From NCBI GenBank assembly GCA_947463025.1, contig CANHSE010000002.1, positions 1-43,596 of the forward strand: DNA of 43,596 bases, given 5' to 3'. The stretch's first letter is position 1, and each line of letters starts with the position of its first letter. Shown piece by piece: positions 34,483 to 43,596 of the stretch. The DNA comes from Comamonadaceae bacterium (GTDB taxonomy: Bacteria > Pseudomonadota > Gammaproteobacteria > Burkholderiales > Burkholderiaceae_C). Made by a program: the position numbers and the translations under genes. The notes beneath the pieces were generated by a model. The model searched no databases and had not been told where the DNA came from. It saw nothing but the letters and a program-made list of their open reading frames with translations.

Positions 34483-36191
34483 GCGGTTCGCTCCTCTTGG
34501 GGGATGAGGGGCTGCGCGCGATCGGATCGCAGCGTGTGTGTCAGGTGATCCGCCAGGCGCAGTGACAGAGCCAGCAGGGTCAGCGTCGGATTGGCCTGGC
34601 TGCTGGTTGGGAACACCGCGCTTCCCGTGACGTAGAGGTTAGAGACGTCATGTACCCTGGCGTTCGGATCGACCACACTGGTGCGCGGGTCCCGGCCCAT
34701 GCGGGCGGTGCCGATATGGTGCCCACCGTAGGCGCCGTAGCGAAGCAGATCCTCCTCCAGGCTCGCAGGCTCGATCTGCAGCTGGCCGACGCCGCTGCGC
34801 GCGAACTCGGTGGCCAGGAGGTTCAGGCTGCGACCGATCGAGGTGATGTCTTCGGGTCGGTAGCGCCAGTCGATGCGCAGTCGTCGCATGCCCAGATCGT
34901 CCACGGCATCCGCCAGCTGCACCCGGCTTTCGGGATGGGGCTGTTGTTCGCCCTGCACCTCCAGGCTGAAGCGATTGGTGCGGTTGGCGAGGATCACCGA
35001 GGGGAATTTGCGTTGCGCCAGGGTGCGTCGTGTCAGCCAGTGCGTCAGGAAGGCCAGAGTGTCTGGCGCATCGCTCACCACGTTCAGCGCATGGCGCGCG
35101 ATACGACTTGCGGACAGGGCGCGGCCGTCATGCAAGCGACGGGCGTATTCATAGGTGATCAAGCGCCGTACCAGGTACAGCCCGGAGAGCACGCCGCTGC
35201 GATGCGCCGGATCCGCGATGCGCGGAAAATGCAGCCGTGCCACCGCATTGAGCAGGCCCTCGCGGCGCTGGTAGGGCGAACGAATGGACAGCCTGCGCCG
35301 GCAGTAAACACCCTCGGGCGACATCTCATAGCCGTGGCGGACATCGCTCACCGGCCCGCGCAGGGTGAGCGTGCCCAGATTGCCCGCGATGTGGCACATG
35401 TAGTAGCGACCCACCACGTCGTGCGTATTGCCCACCCCGCAGGGGAGCACGTCGTCAGAGCACAGAAGCAGGCGCGCGGTCTCCAGCCCGCCCGCCGCCA
35501 GCACCACCACCCGCGCCCGGACTTGCAGGCGCTTGCCCGCTGGGGTGGCCACATCCAGGCTCCGCACGGTATGGAGCACGCCCGGTGATGAGGATGGGCT
35601 CTCGAGTCGAATGCCCGTACACACCGCGCCGCGCAGCACCCGGACCGCGGGGAGCAGGCGTAAACGCCGCGCATAGCGCCGCCCGAAGTGCGTGGGGCAG
35701 GAGAAGCGCTCCAGGCTGCGCGTGCTGACGATATCGCTGGACCAGCCCCGTATCAGCGGCGGTGTGTCCGGCAGGGCCTCGTCGGCATCGTAGGCGTAGC
35801 GCCCCGCCTCTGCCAGCGTGTTGGCCGCCCGGTAATGCGGCAGCAGATCCTCGTGATTCAGGGGCCAGCCGCTGTGAGGGACCCAGTCACGGGTCTCGAA
35901 ATCGATGGGGTCCAAGGGCATGCAGCGTCCCCCCCACAGCACGCTGGAGCCTCCGAGTCCGCGCAGGCGATAGCGATGCGGCGGGCTGTGATCCGGGTTG
36001 GCCAACTCGCCCTGGTAGAGGGCTTGTGCGATGCCGTCGGGCGCGTCGTGCCCCGCCTCCAGCAGCAGCACCGGGATGCCTTGCTCGCCCAGGGCCAGGG
36101 CCAACGCGATCCCGGCCGGCCCGGCGCCGACCACACAGACCTCGCTGTCCAGCCGGGTGTGGGCGGGCAATGTGTGCGCGTCTTGGATCAT
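34479..36191 (-). CDS. GMC-family FAD-dependent oxidoreductase
   Basis: 570 aa from ATG 36191: SEVCVVGAGPAGIALALALGEQGIPVLLLEAG; C-term VHDVSNLYVTGSAVFPTSSQANPTLTLLALSLRLADHL; ATGA overlap with epimerase. Confidence 0.9.
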   Translation of the reverse strand: MIQDAHTLPAHTRLDSEVCVVGAGPAGIALALALGEQGIPVLLLEAGHDAPDGIAQALYQGELANPDHSPPHRYRLRGLGGSSVLWGGRCMPLDPIDFETRDWVPHSGWPLNHEDLLPHYRAANTLAEAGRYAYDADEALPDTPPLIRGWSSDIVSTRSLERFSCPTHFGRRYARRLRLLPAVRVLRGAVCTGIRLESPSSSPGVLHTVRSLDVATPAGKRLQVRARVVVLAAGGLETARLLLCSDDVLPCGVGNTHDVVGRYYMCHIAGNLGTLTLRGPVSDVRHGYEMSPEGVYCRRRLSIRSPYQRREGLLNAVARLHFPRIADPAHRSGVLSGLYLVRRLITYEYARRLHDGRALSASRIARHALNVVSDAPDTLAFLTHWLTRRTLAQRKFPSVILANRTNRFSLEVQGEQQPHPESRVQLADAVDDLGMRRLRIDWRYRPEDITSIGRSLNLLATEFARSGVGQLQIEPASLEEDLLRYGAYGGHHIGTARMGRDPRTSVVDPNARVHDVSNLYVTGSAVFPTSSQANPTLTLLALSLRLADHLTHTLRSDRAQPLIPQEERTA

Positions 36192-36222
36192 GAGATACCC
36201 ACACGTCCGGCCACTATGGCGC

Positions 36223-37419
36223 TCATGCGGCGGCCTCTTGCGGCGAAGCCGCGGTGCGCTCGGGTGCGGGGGCGGACATGCGCTGGGCCGCCACACCAAA
36301 GTGGCGCAGGTGCAGGGCGGCGATTTGGTCGAAGAAACGGGGTAAGGCAAACGACTGCCGATACAAGGCGCGCCCCTGCTGGGACAACGCAGCGCGTTGG
36401 GAGCCGTCGGCGAGCAGGGCGGCCAGGGTGCGCGCCAGACCCGTCACATCGCCCGGTGAGACGAAGCGAGCGTGTACGCGGTCTTGCAAGACATGGGGAA
36501 TCTCGCCCACAGGCGTGCACACCACCGGCACACCGCAGGCCAGGGCCTCCAGGATCACCAGGGGGAGGCCTTCGTCGTGCGAGGGCAGCACCAGCAGATC
36601 GGCCTCGGCCATGAGCCGCGCCACCTGGTCCTGCTCGGTCCAGCCGGCGAAGTGCACACGATCACCGAGGCCCATCGCCTGTGCGATCGCCCGGTAGCGA
36701 TCGATGTCCCCCCCGCCTGCCAGGGTCAGCCGCAGCGGCACGCCAGCCAGCGGTCCCAGTGCCAGCGCGCGCAGCAGCTCCGGCACCCCCTTGCGCTCGG
36801 ACAGGTTGCCCACGAACAGCAGCTGCGGGGTCGCATTTGAACCGAGGGCGCGGGGCGGGCGTGGCCGGCCAGGCTCGGGCACGCCGTTGATGACGCGCTC
36901 GATCCGGTGGGCGGGCACGCCCAATTCCCGTTGAACAAAGTGGGCCGATTCGCGCCCCAGCACGATGCAGCAAGCGGGCACAGAGAACACATGACGTACC
37001 GCAGCACGTACCAGTGCCGGAAGCCGGGGCCAGGCGCGATGCAGTTGCGCCGCATGCAAGTGCACGATCACCGGGATGCCCAGGGCATGGCAGGACATCA
37101 CCACCACGCTTTTGCGCACGAGGCTCAGGCGCTCGGCCATGTTCACATGCACGCCGGCCAGCTGGCCGCTGCATCGGCCCTGCACCAGACGCAACAGGGC
37201 GATGGCCAGCACGCCCAGCGAACCGATCGGGCCGCGCGCGCCGCGTGTATCCAGGGGGCGAAGCTGCGCGCTGCGCGGTGTCGTCCTGGCCTTGGTATGT
37301 GAATCCCCCGGGTCGCACTGCGACTGGATCAGATAGTCCGCCACCTTGAACATGCCACCGCCCACGGGCGTCCAGGGGCAGGCGATATAGATGAAAGGGT
37401 GGGGTACAGGCGCGGGCAT
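36223..37419 (-). CDS. Glycosyltransferase family 4
   Basis: 398 aa from ATG 37419 (supplied ORF over-extended): GGGMFKVADYLIQSQ...LLFVGNLSERKGVPELLRAL...EADLLVLPSHDEGLPLVILEALACGVPVVCTPVGEIPHVL. Confidence 0.93.
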   Translation of the reverse strand: MPAPVPHPFIYIACPWTPVGGGMFKVADYLIQSQCDPGDSHTKARTTPRSAQLRPLDTRGARGPIGSLGVLAIALLRLVQGRCSGQLAGVHVNMAERLSLVRKSVVVMSCHALGIPVIVHLHAAQLHRAWPRLPALVRAAVRHVFSVPACCIVLGRESAHFVQRELGVPAHRIERVINGVPEPGRPRPPRALGSNATPQLLFVGNLSERKGVPELLRALALGPLAGVPLRLTLAGGGDIDRYRAIAQAMGLGDRVHFAGWTEQDQVARLMAEADLLVLPSHDEGLPLVILEALACGVPVVCTPVGEIPHVLQDRVHARFVSPGDVTGLARTLAALLADGSQRAALSQQGRALYRQSFALPRFFDQIAALHLRHFGVAAQRMSAPAPERTAASPQEAAA

Positions 37420-37433
37420 GGCGGGTGTTCCGA

Positions 37434-38543
37434 TCAAGTGGCTTGGGCAGAGGGGGGTTGCGGGCGTGCGGAGGCGGGGCTCGCCTGGTCCGGCCGGGGC
37501 CGAGATGCTTCGTGGGGCTCGCGCAGGATGCAGCTGGCAATGGGCTGCTGCGGGCAGCGACGCGGTCGCAGCAGCCCGCGCACCAGGCCTGCAGCCTGCA
37601 CATGCCAGGACAGCAGGGCGTAGGCTGCGCGGATGAAGGATTGTTTGCGCTGCGTCACCGCCGCCAGCGGCAGCAGGATGATCATTGCCATCGCGCAAAG
37701 GCGGGCGAGCGTTGACATCGGTAGCCAGCTGACCAGGCCCAGCGCCATCCAGGCCGCCAGCACGGCGCCATACAGGCGTAGCTCACGCACATCGCGCAGG
37801 ACCAGCCGGCACCAGGGCTGCCCGATCGCTGCGCGCAGCAACTCGCCACTGCCGCAGGCATAGCGCGTGCACCAACGTCGCCACAACAGACGCAGGGCGT
37901 GGGTGGCGTGTCCATGGTGGCTGACCGCGTCGACCGGCACTCGCCACAGCTTCCAACCCCGTGCTCGCAGACGGGCCGCCAGGTCGAATTCTTCGTAGCT
38001 ATGGAGATTGCGGTCCGACAGATAGCCCACTTCGGCGATCGCGCGTCGGCGGTACAGGGCACCGCCATCGAGCCGATCCACCGGGCCGGGCGCACGATGG
38101 GACTCGCTGTGCGCCATGCGCAGCGTGCGCTCGCGGTACTCCAGCTGCGTGTGATTGCGTTCGATCAACGCGCCGCCGACGCCGGCTACTTCCGGGTGCT
38201 GAGCCAGGAACGTCATCGCCTGCTGCAAGAAGCCCGGTTGCAGCTGCATGTCGCCGTCCATTACGTACAGGTATTCACCGCGCGAATGCTGCAAGCCCAG
38301 TTGAGGCCCGATGCCGCAGCAGCGCTCGCGGGCGTCCCGCAATTGCACGATCCGGATCGGGTAGGCGCTGGCGATCTCCAGTGTCCGATCCTCGGAGCAG
38401 GAGTCGGCCAGTACCACTTCACCCGCCAGATCGGACACGGCGGCCAGGGCGCTCTCGATCGCCTGCGCAATATGGCTTTCTTCGTTGAGCGCCTTGATGA
38501 TCACCGACACCGTGCAAGAGGCGGCATTCGGGAGAGGGGTCAT
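37434..38543 (-). CDS. Glycosyltransferase family 2
   Basis: [26 protein letters not shown]...[18 protein letters not shown]...[15 protein letters not shown]-terminal TM helices. Confidence 0.92.
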   Translation of the reverse strand: MTPLPNAASCTVSVIIKALNEESHIAQAIESALAAVSDLAGEVVLADSCSEDRTLEIASAYPIRIVQLRDARERCCGIGPQLGLQHSRGEYLYVMDGDMQLQPGFLQQAMTFLAQHPEVAGVGGALIERNHTQLEYRERTLRMAHSESHRAPGPVDRLDGGALYRRRAIAEVGYLSDRNLHSYEEFDLAARLRARGWKLWRVPVDAVSHHGHATHALRLLWRRWCTRYACGSGELLRAAIGQPWCRLVLRDVRELRLYGAVLAAWMALGLVSWLPMSTLARLCAMAMIILLPLAAVTQRKQSFIRAAYALLSWHVQAAGLVRGLLRPRRCPQQPIASCILREPHEASRPRPDQASPASARPQPPSAQAT

Positions 38544-39511
38544 CGCAAGGCCTCCTGCGAGTACGCGTCGGCGCTGCGCAGGCGCCAGCGCTGCCAGCGA
38601 TCAGCCAGGCGCACAGGCATGAACAGGGCCATCGCCAGGGTCAGGTGCCAGCGTCGGGTACACAGGCCATGGCGCGCCCGAAGCAGCCAGGACAAGGCCT
38701 GGGCGCGTTCGCCGGCGGCCAACGCTTCGCGCGCCAGCGTCACTTGTTGCTGCGCCACGAACCACAGCGCCGAGTTGCGGTGACGCGCAGGCAAGCTGCC
38801 GTTGAGGGCCTGATCCTGCATGCGCTGGAGAAAGGGCGCAAAGCGCTGGCGGTAGTGGGAGGAGAGGCTGCCAGGCACGTCGCAGCGCACCGTGGCATAC
38901 GGTCCATTGACCAGGGCCACCGGAGTTTGGTCGGCGATACGAAACCACATGTCCAGGTCTTCGCCCCAAGACTCGCCTTCGACGAACCTGGGTTGCATGG
39001 CGCGCAGTCGCGCGGTGCGGATGGCGACGCTGCTGCTGCAAAGCGGCGCATTTTTCATCCAGCGCAGACGCAGGTCCTCAATCAGTTCGACCTCGCAAAA
39101 GCTCTGCGGCACAGACCAGGGCGCGAGGGGTTGACCCGTGGGCTCGCACACGATCCGAAAGCGCGTGCCCAGCATGTCGGCCTGCGGGAACAGGGCGTGG
39201 GCGCGGGCCAGTGCCGCCAAAAATTGCGGGTGGTAGACATCGTCGGCATCCAGCAGGGCCACCCAATCGCCACGCGCCAGGTCGATGCCGCAGTTGCGGG
39301 CAGCCGAGACCCCGGCGTTGGACTGCCGAACCAGCCGCAGACGGTCGTCGCACAGGTCCGACAGCGCTTTGAGGCTGCCGTCGCTCGAGCCATCATCGAT
39401 CACGATCACCTCCAGCGGCGCCAGGGTCTGGCCCAGCGCCGAGCGCACCGTTCCCGCGATGAAGCGGGCCTTGTTGTAAAGCGGAATGACGACCGAGAAC
39501 CGCAGGCTCAT
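38540..39511 (-). CDS. Glycosyltransferase family 2
   Basis: [46 protein letters not shown]...[20 protein letters not shown] overlaps on both sides. Confidence 0.94.
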   Translation of the reverse strand: MSLRFSVVIPLYNKARFIAGTVRSALGQTLAPLEVIVIDDGSSDGSLKALSDLCDDRLRLVRQSNAGVSAARNCGIDLARGDWVALLDADDVYHPQFLAALARAHALFPQADMLGTRFRIVCEPTGQPLAPWSVPQSFCEVELIEDLRLRWMKNAPLCSSSVAIRTARLRAMQPRFVEGESWGEDLDMWFRIADQTPVALVNGPYATVRCDVPGSLSSHYRQRFAPFLQRMQDQALNGSLPARHRNSALWFVAQQQVTLAREALAAGERAQALSWLLRARHGLCTRRWHLTLAMALFMPVRLADRWQRWRLRSADAYSQEALR

Positions 39512-40845
39512 CGCACAACTCCGCTGCGCACAGGGAAAGCCAGGCGGGTCCGCTCCCGCTTTGGGTGGGCAGCTGCTGCCAGTAGCACCAGCAGGAGACC
39601 GTGCACAAAGAGTTCGCTGCCGTACCCGAGCAGCATCAATGGCACCTCACTGATTGCGCGTAGCGCCAGCGACAAGAACAGGGCGATGGACAGCCCGCCG
39701 GTGGCGCGTGCGTAGCGCACGGACATCAGCAGCAGGACGGTGGCATAGACCACCAGCACGGTGGCCCCGACACTGCCTGCGCGGGCCGCATCGTCCATGA
39801 ACTGGTTGTGGGCGTGGGTGGCGTTGGGCAGGTCGATGCGTGCGCGGTAGGCGGCGTCCCAGAGTGTCAGTCCGTAGCCGAAGACCGGGTGGCTGCTCCA
39901 CTCCTGCGCCGCGATGACCCAGATCCGGTCGCGGCCGGTCAAGGTGGCCATGCGCGCGCCCTCGGGGCTTTGCAGGAAGTCACTCACGCGCGCGCCTGCG
40001 TCACCCACGATCACGGCCGCCAAACCCGCCAGCACCAGTGCACCCAGGCCGGTCAGCATCAGGCTGGCATACAAGGTCTGGCGTGGGTCGACCAGGCTGC
40101 GTCGCAGCGCGTCGCCGTGTCGCACGAACGCCATCGTGCCCAGGCAGACCACGCAGGCGATCCACGCCGCCTTGGACTGTGCGATCCACAGCACGCTCAG
40201 GGTCAGGACCCAGGCCGCACGGGTCAGCCAACGCTGGCGATACGGAAACGCCCACAGCAACAAGGTCGCCACCTGCGCCAGCGAACCTTGGGTCACCGCA
40301 TGCGGGGTCAGGCCCGCAAAGCGCGGCACGCCCGGCAGCAGACCCGCCGCGTAAGTCGGATCCATCACCAGCGCCGGCCGGATCGCTGCCGCCAGCAGGC
40401 CAGCCAGCATCAAGAGAATCAGGGCGTCGCGCGCAGCGTGCAGGATGCGCTCGCGCTCGCTGGCGCCCACCAGGCAGGCGGCGATGCCCATGGCCGGCGC
40501 GTACAACAGTTCGTGACTGACCGCCGGATGCGCGCCCAGTAGCGCGGGCGCAGCGATGGTGCCAACCCAGAAGGCGATGAAGGCGACCAGCAAGGTCGGT
40601 GAGGGCGTACGACGTCGCAGCGCGATGTGATTGAGGATCTGTTCCAGCGCCGCCAGCAGCAGCAGCAGCGACACCGCGCGCTGCACCCAGACCAGGAGGG
40701 TCGGGCGCACGGGCTGGGCGATCGCTTGCAGGTCCGAGAAGCTTTCGCTCAGGTCGCGTCCGCTGGTGGCAGCGGCCAGCGCCCCCACGAGCAGCATCGC
40801 CGGAAACGCCCAGTGCAGAAGGCCGGTGATGGGGCCGCGTTGCAT
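39508..40845 (-). CDS. O-antigen ligase/Wzy-like polymerase family membrane protein
   Basis: 445 aa polytopic; [57 protein letters not shown] typical Wzy_C motif. Confidence 0.9.
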   Translation of the reverse strand: MQRGPITGLLHWAFPAMLLVGALAAATSGRDLSESFSDLQAIAQPVRPTLLVWVQRAVSLLLLLAALEQILNHIALRRRTPSPTLLVAFIAFWVGTIAAPALLGAHPAVSHELLYAPAMGIAACLVGASERERILHAARDALILLMLAGLLAAAIRPALVMDPTYAAGLLPGVPRFAGLTPHAVTQGSLAQVATLLLWAFPYRQRWLTRAAWVLTLSVLWIAQSKAAWIACVVCLGTMAFVRHGDALRRSLVDPRQTLYASLMLTGLGALVLAGLAAVIVGDAGARVSDFLQSPEGARMATLTGRDRIWVIAAQEWSSHPVFGYGLTLWDAAYRARIDLPNATHAHNQFMDDAARAGSVGATVLVVYATVLLLMSVRYARATGGLSIALFLSLALRAISEVPLMLLGYGSELFVHGLLLVLLAAAAHPKRERTRLAFPVRSGVVR

Positions 40846-40855
40846 GGTGTCTGTC

Positions 40856-42361
40856 CTAGGCGGCCGAGGCCGCGGGGGGCATAGGCCGCATGAAGGGCAG
40901 CACGCGGGCGAGCACTTGGCGCGCGTCCTGTCCCAGCAGGCCCGGCTGCGTCCAGGCCACCCCCAGGCCGGTGGCCAGGGCTGCCACGCTGCCAGCGGCC
41001 AGTGACGCCGCGGCGTGCAGCGTCTGGGGCAGGGTCAGTTGCTCGACACCCGATTGAGCGGCCAGGGTCATCAGACCGCATCCGAGCGAGAGCAGTGCCC
41101 CGCGCGCCATCAGCGGCAGGAGGCTGCGCGCGCGCAACCCCAGTGCGCGCAGGCCGGCCCCGATGATCAACACCGCGCGTACATAGGTGACCCCCACCGT
41201 CACCGCCACCGCCGCGCCCAGGCCATAGGGCGCAAGCAGCCACCAGGCGGGTACGGCGACGATCAACAGCGGCCCTTGCAGCCGGGCCTCCAGATGTTTG
41301 CGTCCGGTGTTCCACAGCACGGGTGTGGACACGCCCCAGCCGGCCCAGGCGGGCAGACACAGGAACATCAGCGCCAACAACCAGCCGGTGTCGGCCCAAG
41401 CGGGTCCATAGAGCAGGGCGACCAGGTCCTGGGCCAGCAGCGCCAGTGACACCGCGGCCGGCATCACGATCACCAGCACCGCGGCCAACAGCTGTCGCCA
41501 GGCTTGTCCCAGGCGCAGGGGGTCGCCGGTCAGCTTCGCGCCGGCGGCCAGGAAGGCCGGTTGGAGTGCCCCCACCATCAGCGTGACCGGAATCTGCGCG
41601 AGGTTCCAGGCCAGGGTGTACAGACCCACCGCATGCGCCTGCAGCGCCCGCGCGATGATCAGGCGATCGAGGTTGCTCAAAAGCCAGTTCACCAGATTGG
41701 TGGTGAGCACGGTGCCGCCGGTGTTCAGGGCCTGGTTGCGCGTGGGGGCCCGCAGCAGCGGTCGCAGGGCATGCGGGCGGCGCCACCAACAGCCGGCCAG
41801 GACAACGGCCGCTTGCACCACGCAGGCCAGGGCCAGGGCGTCGGCGCCCCAGCCTGCCAGGGCCAGCGGCAGGCCGGCGCCCAGATAGCCAATGGCGTAG
41901 GCGACCAGCTGGATCAGGCCGAGCGCGCGAAAGTCCAGATCACGTTGCAGCAGACACAGCGCCGTACCGCTGGCGGATGTGAGCACACAGGCCAGGGCCA
42001 GCCAACGCAGCATGCTGGCCACGCCAGGTTCCCGAAAGTAGACGGCGAGCAACGGCGCGATCAGCAGCAGGAGCAGGGCGCACACCATGCCTGCCAGCAG
42101 CTGCCAGGTGAAGGCGAAGCGGATGTCGTCGCTGCCCACCTGCGGCTGCAGCAGCAGGCTGTAGCTAAAGCCGGTGCCGGCCAGGAAGGTGGCGAAGGTC
42201 AGGATTGCGATGCCGATGCCGTAGATGCCGTAGTTGCCGGGACCGAGCAAGCGCGCGAGCACCACCTGCGCGCCCAGTTGCAAGGCGAAGCGGGCGGCGG
42301 TGGTCAGGGCGCTCCACTTCATCGCGCGCTCGGTGCGCGCGCCCAGGCTGGCTGTGGTCAT
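40856..42361 (-). CDS. Polysaccharide flippase (Wzx/MATE-like, oligosaccharide flippase family)
   Basis: 501 aa from ATG 42361: TERAMKWSALTTAARFALQLGAQVVLARLLGPGNYGIYGIGIAILTFATFLAGTGFSYSLLLQ; polytopic. Confidence 0.91.
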   Translation of the reverse strand: MTTASLGARTERAMKWSALTTAARFALQLGAQVVLARLLGPGNYGIYGIGIAILTFATFLAGTGFSYSLLLQPQVGSDDIRFAFTWQLLAGMVCALLLLLIAPLLAVYFREPGVASMLRWLALACVLTSASGTALCLLQRDLDFRALGLIQLVAYAIGYLGAGLPLALAGWGADALALACVVQAAVVLAGCWWRRPHALRPLLRAPTRNQALNTGGTVLTTNLVNWLLSNLDRLIIARALQAHAVGLYTLAWNLAQIPVTLMVGALQPAFLAAGAKLTGDPLRLGQAWRQLLAAVLVIVMPAAVSLALLAQDLVALLYGPAWADTGWLLALMFLCLPAWAGWGVSTPVLWNTGRKHLEARLQGPLLIVAVPAWWLLAPYGLGAAVAVTVGVTYVRAVLIIGAGLRALGLRARSLLPLMARGALLSLGCGLMTLAAQSGVEQLTLPQTLHAAASLAAGSVAALATGLGVAWTQPGLLGQDARQVLARVLPFMRPMPPAASAA

Positions 42362-42588
42362 GGCGCCCCTTCGCCCATACGTCGCAGAGCGATACCAGCC
42401 ATCAGGGCCAGGCCGGCGAGCACCAGTGCACGGTCGCTGGGGGCAGGTGGGGACGAGGGCGGCGGGGCGGTCGCCCTGACGGGATGCAGGGGCGTGCGCG
42501 TGGGGGGTATCGGATCGTTCGATCCTGCGGGCGTGGCCAGCGCCTGGCCGCACAGGAAGATCAGCGTCGCAGCGGCTCGAGCGTTCAT
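42358..42588 (-). CDS. 76-aa tripartite exported protein: signal peptide, Pro-rich linker, C-terminal TM plus Arg pair (exosortase-substrate-like)
   Basis: [76 protein letters not shown]; stop overlaps flippase ATG (ATGA). Confidence 0.6.
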   Translation of the reverse strand: MNARAAATLIFLCGQALATPAGSNDPIPPTRTPLHPVRATAPPPSSPPAPSDRALVLAGLALMAGIALRRMGEGAP

Positions 42589-42697
42589 GGCAGTCCGTCC
42601 TGGCAGTGGCGTCAGGCGGATTCTGGAATTCGCGCTCGAGCTTGCGCGTCGGAGAAGGCCGCCTCGCAATGGCTCCTTCAGGCCAGTGGGGAGACGT

Positions 42698-43596
42698 TCA
42701 GGCGCGTGGGCGCGCCGCACCCGCCCAAGGCAAGGTGATCAGCCCGCAGGACAAGGCCGTCCCCACCAAGATGATCGCCCCGCACATCACCATCCAGGCG
42801 GTGAGGACTTCGTCCAGGAACACCACACCATAGGTCATGGCCGCCACTGGAATCAGGAAGGTCACAGTCAGCGCGCGGGCCGCGCCCGTGCGCTCGATCA
42901 GACGGAAAAACAGCAGATAGGCGACACCGCTGCAGGCCACCCCGAGCACCAGGATCGCGCTCCAGGCCCGCAGATCGGGCATGTGTTCAGGCCAGGCTAG
43001 CAGCGCGGGCAGCGCCAGTGCCAGCGTGGCGCCTAGCTGGCTGCCTGTGGCTGTGACCATCGAAGGTGTATCGGCCAGATAGCGTTTGGTGAAGCTCGCA
43101 GAGATGCCGTAGCACAGGCAGGCCGCCAGGCAGGCCAGCACCGCCCACACGGCGATCTGCAGGTCGGCTTCGGGGCGCAGGCCTGCGCCGCGGCCCGCGA
43201 GCAAGGCCACGCCGATGAAGCCAATCACCAGCCCCGTCACGCGCGATGCACCAGGTCGGTCTCGCAGCCAGATCCAGGCCACCAAGGCGCCAAACATCGG
43301 CGTGGTGGCATTCAGGATCGAGGTCAGACCGGTACTCAGGTGCGCCAGCGCGAAGGCGTAGAGAGCGAAAGGAATGCCCGAGTTGAAGACCCCCACCAGG
43401 AAAGTGGCACGCCAGTGGCGGCGCAGCGTGGCCAGCAGCCCGCGCTGCCACACCAGCGGCAACAGGACCAGCGAAGCGACGGCTACCCGCAGGGCGGCGG
43501 TTGGCATCACACCGAACTGCGGCGCCGCCATCTGCATGAACAGAAAGGACGCGCCCCAGATTGCACTCAGAACCAAGAAGTCCAGGCCATTCCTCA
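42698..43596 (-). CDS. EamA/DMT-family transporter, 5' end truncated by window edge
   Basis: Ten-TM EamA-type sequence (SAIWGASFLFMQMAAPQFG...NATTPMFGALVAWIWLRDRPGASRVTGLVIGFIGVALL); frame stays open to the window edge (RNGLDFLVLSAIWG). Confidence 0.9.
   Translation of the reverse strand, partial: RNGLDFLVLSAIWGASFLFMQMAAPQFGVMPTAALRVAVASLVLLPLVWQRGLLATLRRHWRATFLVGVFNSGIPFALYAFALAHLSTGLTSILNATTPMFGALVAWIWLRDRPGASRVTGLVIGFIGVALLAGRGAGLRPEADLQIAVWAVLACLAACLCYGISASFTKRYLADTPSMVTATGSQLGATLALALPALLAWPEHMPDLRAWSAILVLGVACSGVAYLLFFRLIERTGAARALTVTFLIPVAAMTYGVVFLDEVLTAWMVMCGAIILVGTALSCGLITLPWAGAARPRA

Noticed and set aside
41504-43000. 498-aa + strand ORF over the flippase and 76-aa gene
   Set aside because: Low-complexity shadow translation; minus strand carries coherent membrane proteins with ATGA coupling.
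1-43596. CRISPR array, IS element or prophage
   Set aside because: No regularly spaced repeats with unique spacers, no transposase/integrase/phage structural genes recognised.

Overview
GC-rich 43.6-kb proteobacterial window, probably Burkholderiales/betaproteobacterial (inference from gene families). It reads as a surface/biofilm-matrix region in five blocks. (1) Left edge: tRNA-Glu and tRNA-Asp, a terminator and a DUF1185-type AA_synth gene. (2) Minus-strand two-partner-secretion (T5b) module: 7TM-DISM histidine kinase, OmpR-type response regulator, a stand-alone winged-helix protein, TpsB, an 1826-aa TpsA with a 24-residue poly-Ala run, and a PpiC-type PPIase. (3) Minus-strand envelope/secretion module: TolC-like lipoprotein, periplasmic adaptor, a 937-aa LEPR-XLL-like cadherin/VCBS-type protein, a HlyD-type adaptor with a large cytosolic N-terminus, and an M50 protease-HlyD fusion; no ABC ATPase is visible. 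(4) Small genes and a salicylate-5-hydroxylase-like oxygenase alpha/beta pair. (5) A Wzx/Wzy-type exopolysaccharide locus with Methylobacillus-type eps genes (epsA, B, L, E, F, G) on + and a translationally coupled block on - (76-aa tripartite protein, flippase, polymerase/ligase, three glycosyltransferases, GMC oxidoreductase, epimerase). The most interesting observations are an array of 10-bp tandem repeats in inverted arrangement in front of the stand-alone winged-helix/tps operon; the ABC-less TolC/adaptor/LEPR-XLL/HlyD/M50 operon with a strong sigma70-like promoter and a 15-bp dyad at the predicted start site; and the 76-aa exosortase-substrate-like protein in an eps locus that lacks a visible exosortase. 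Everything is from reading the sequence and the supplied ORFs; no database search was run.
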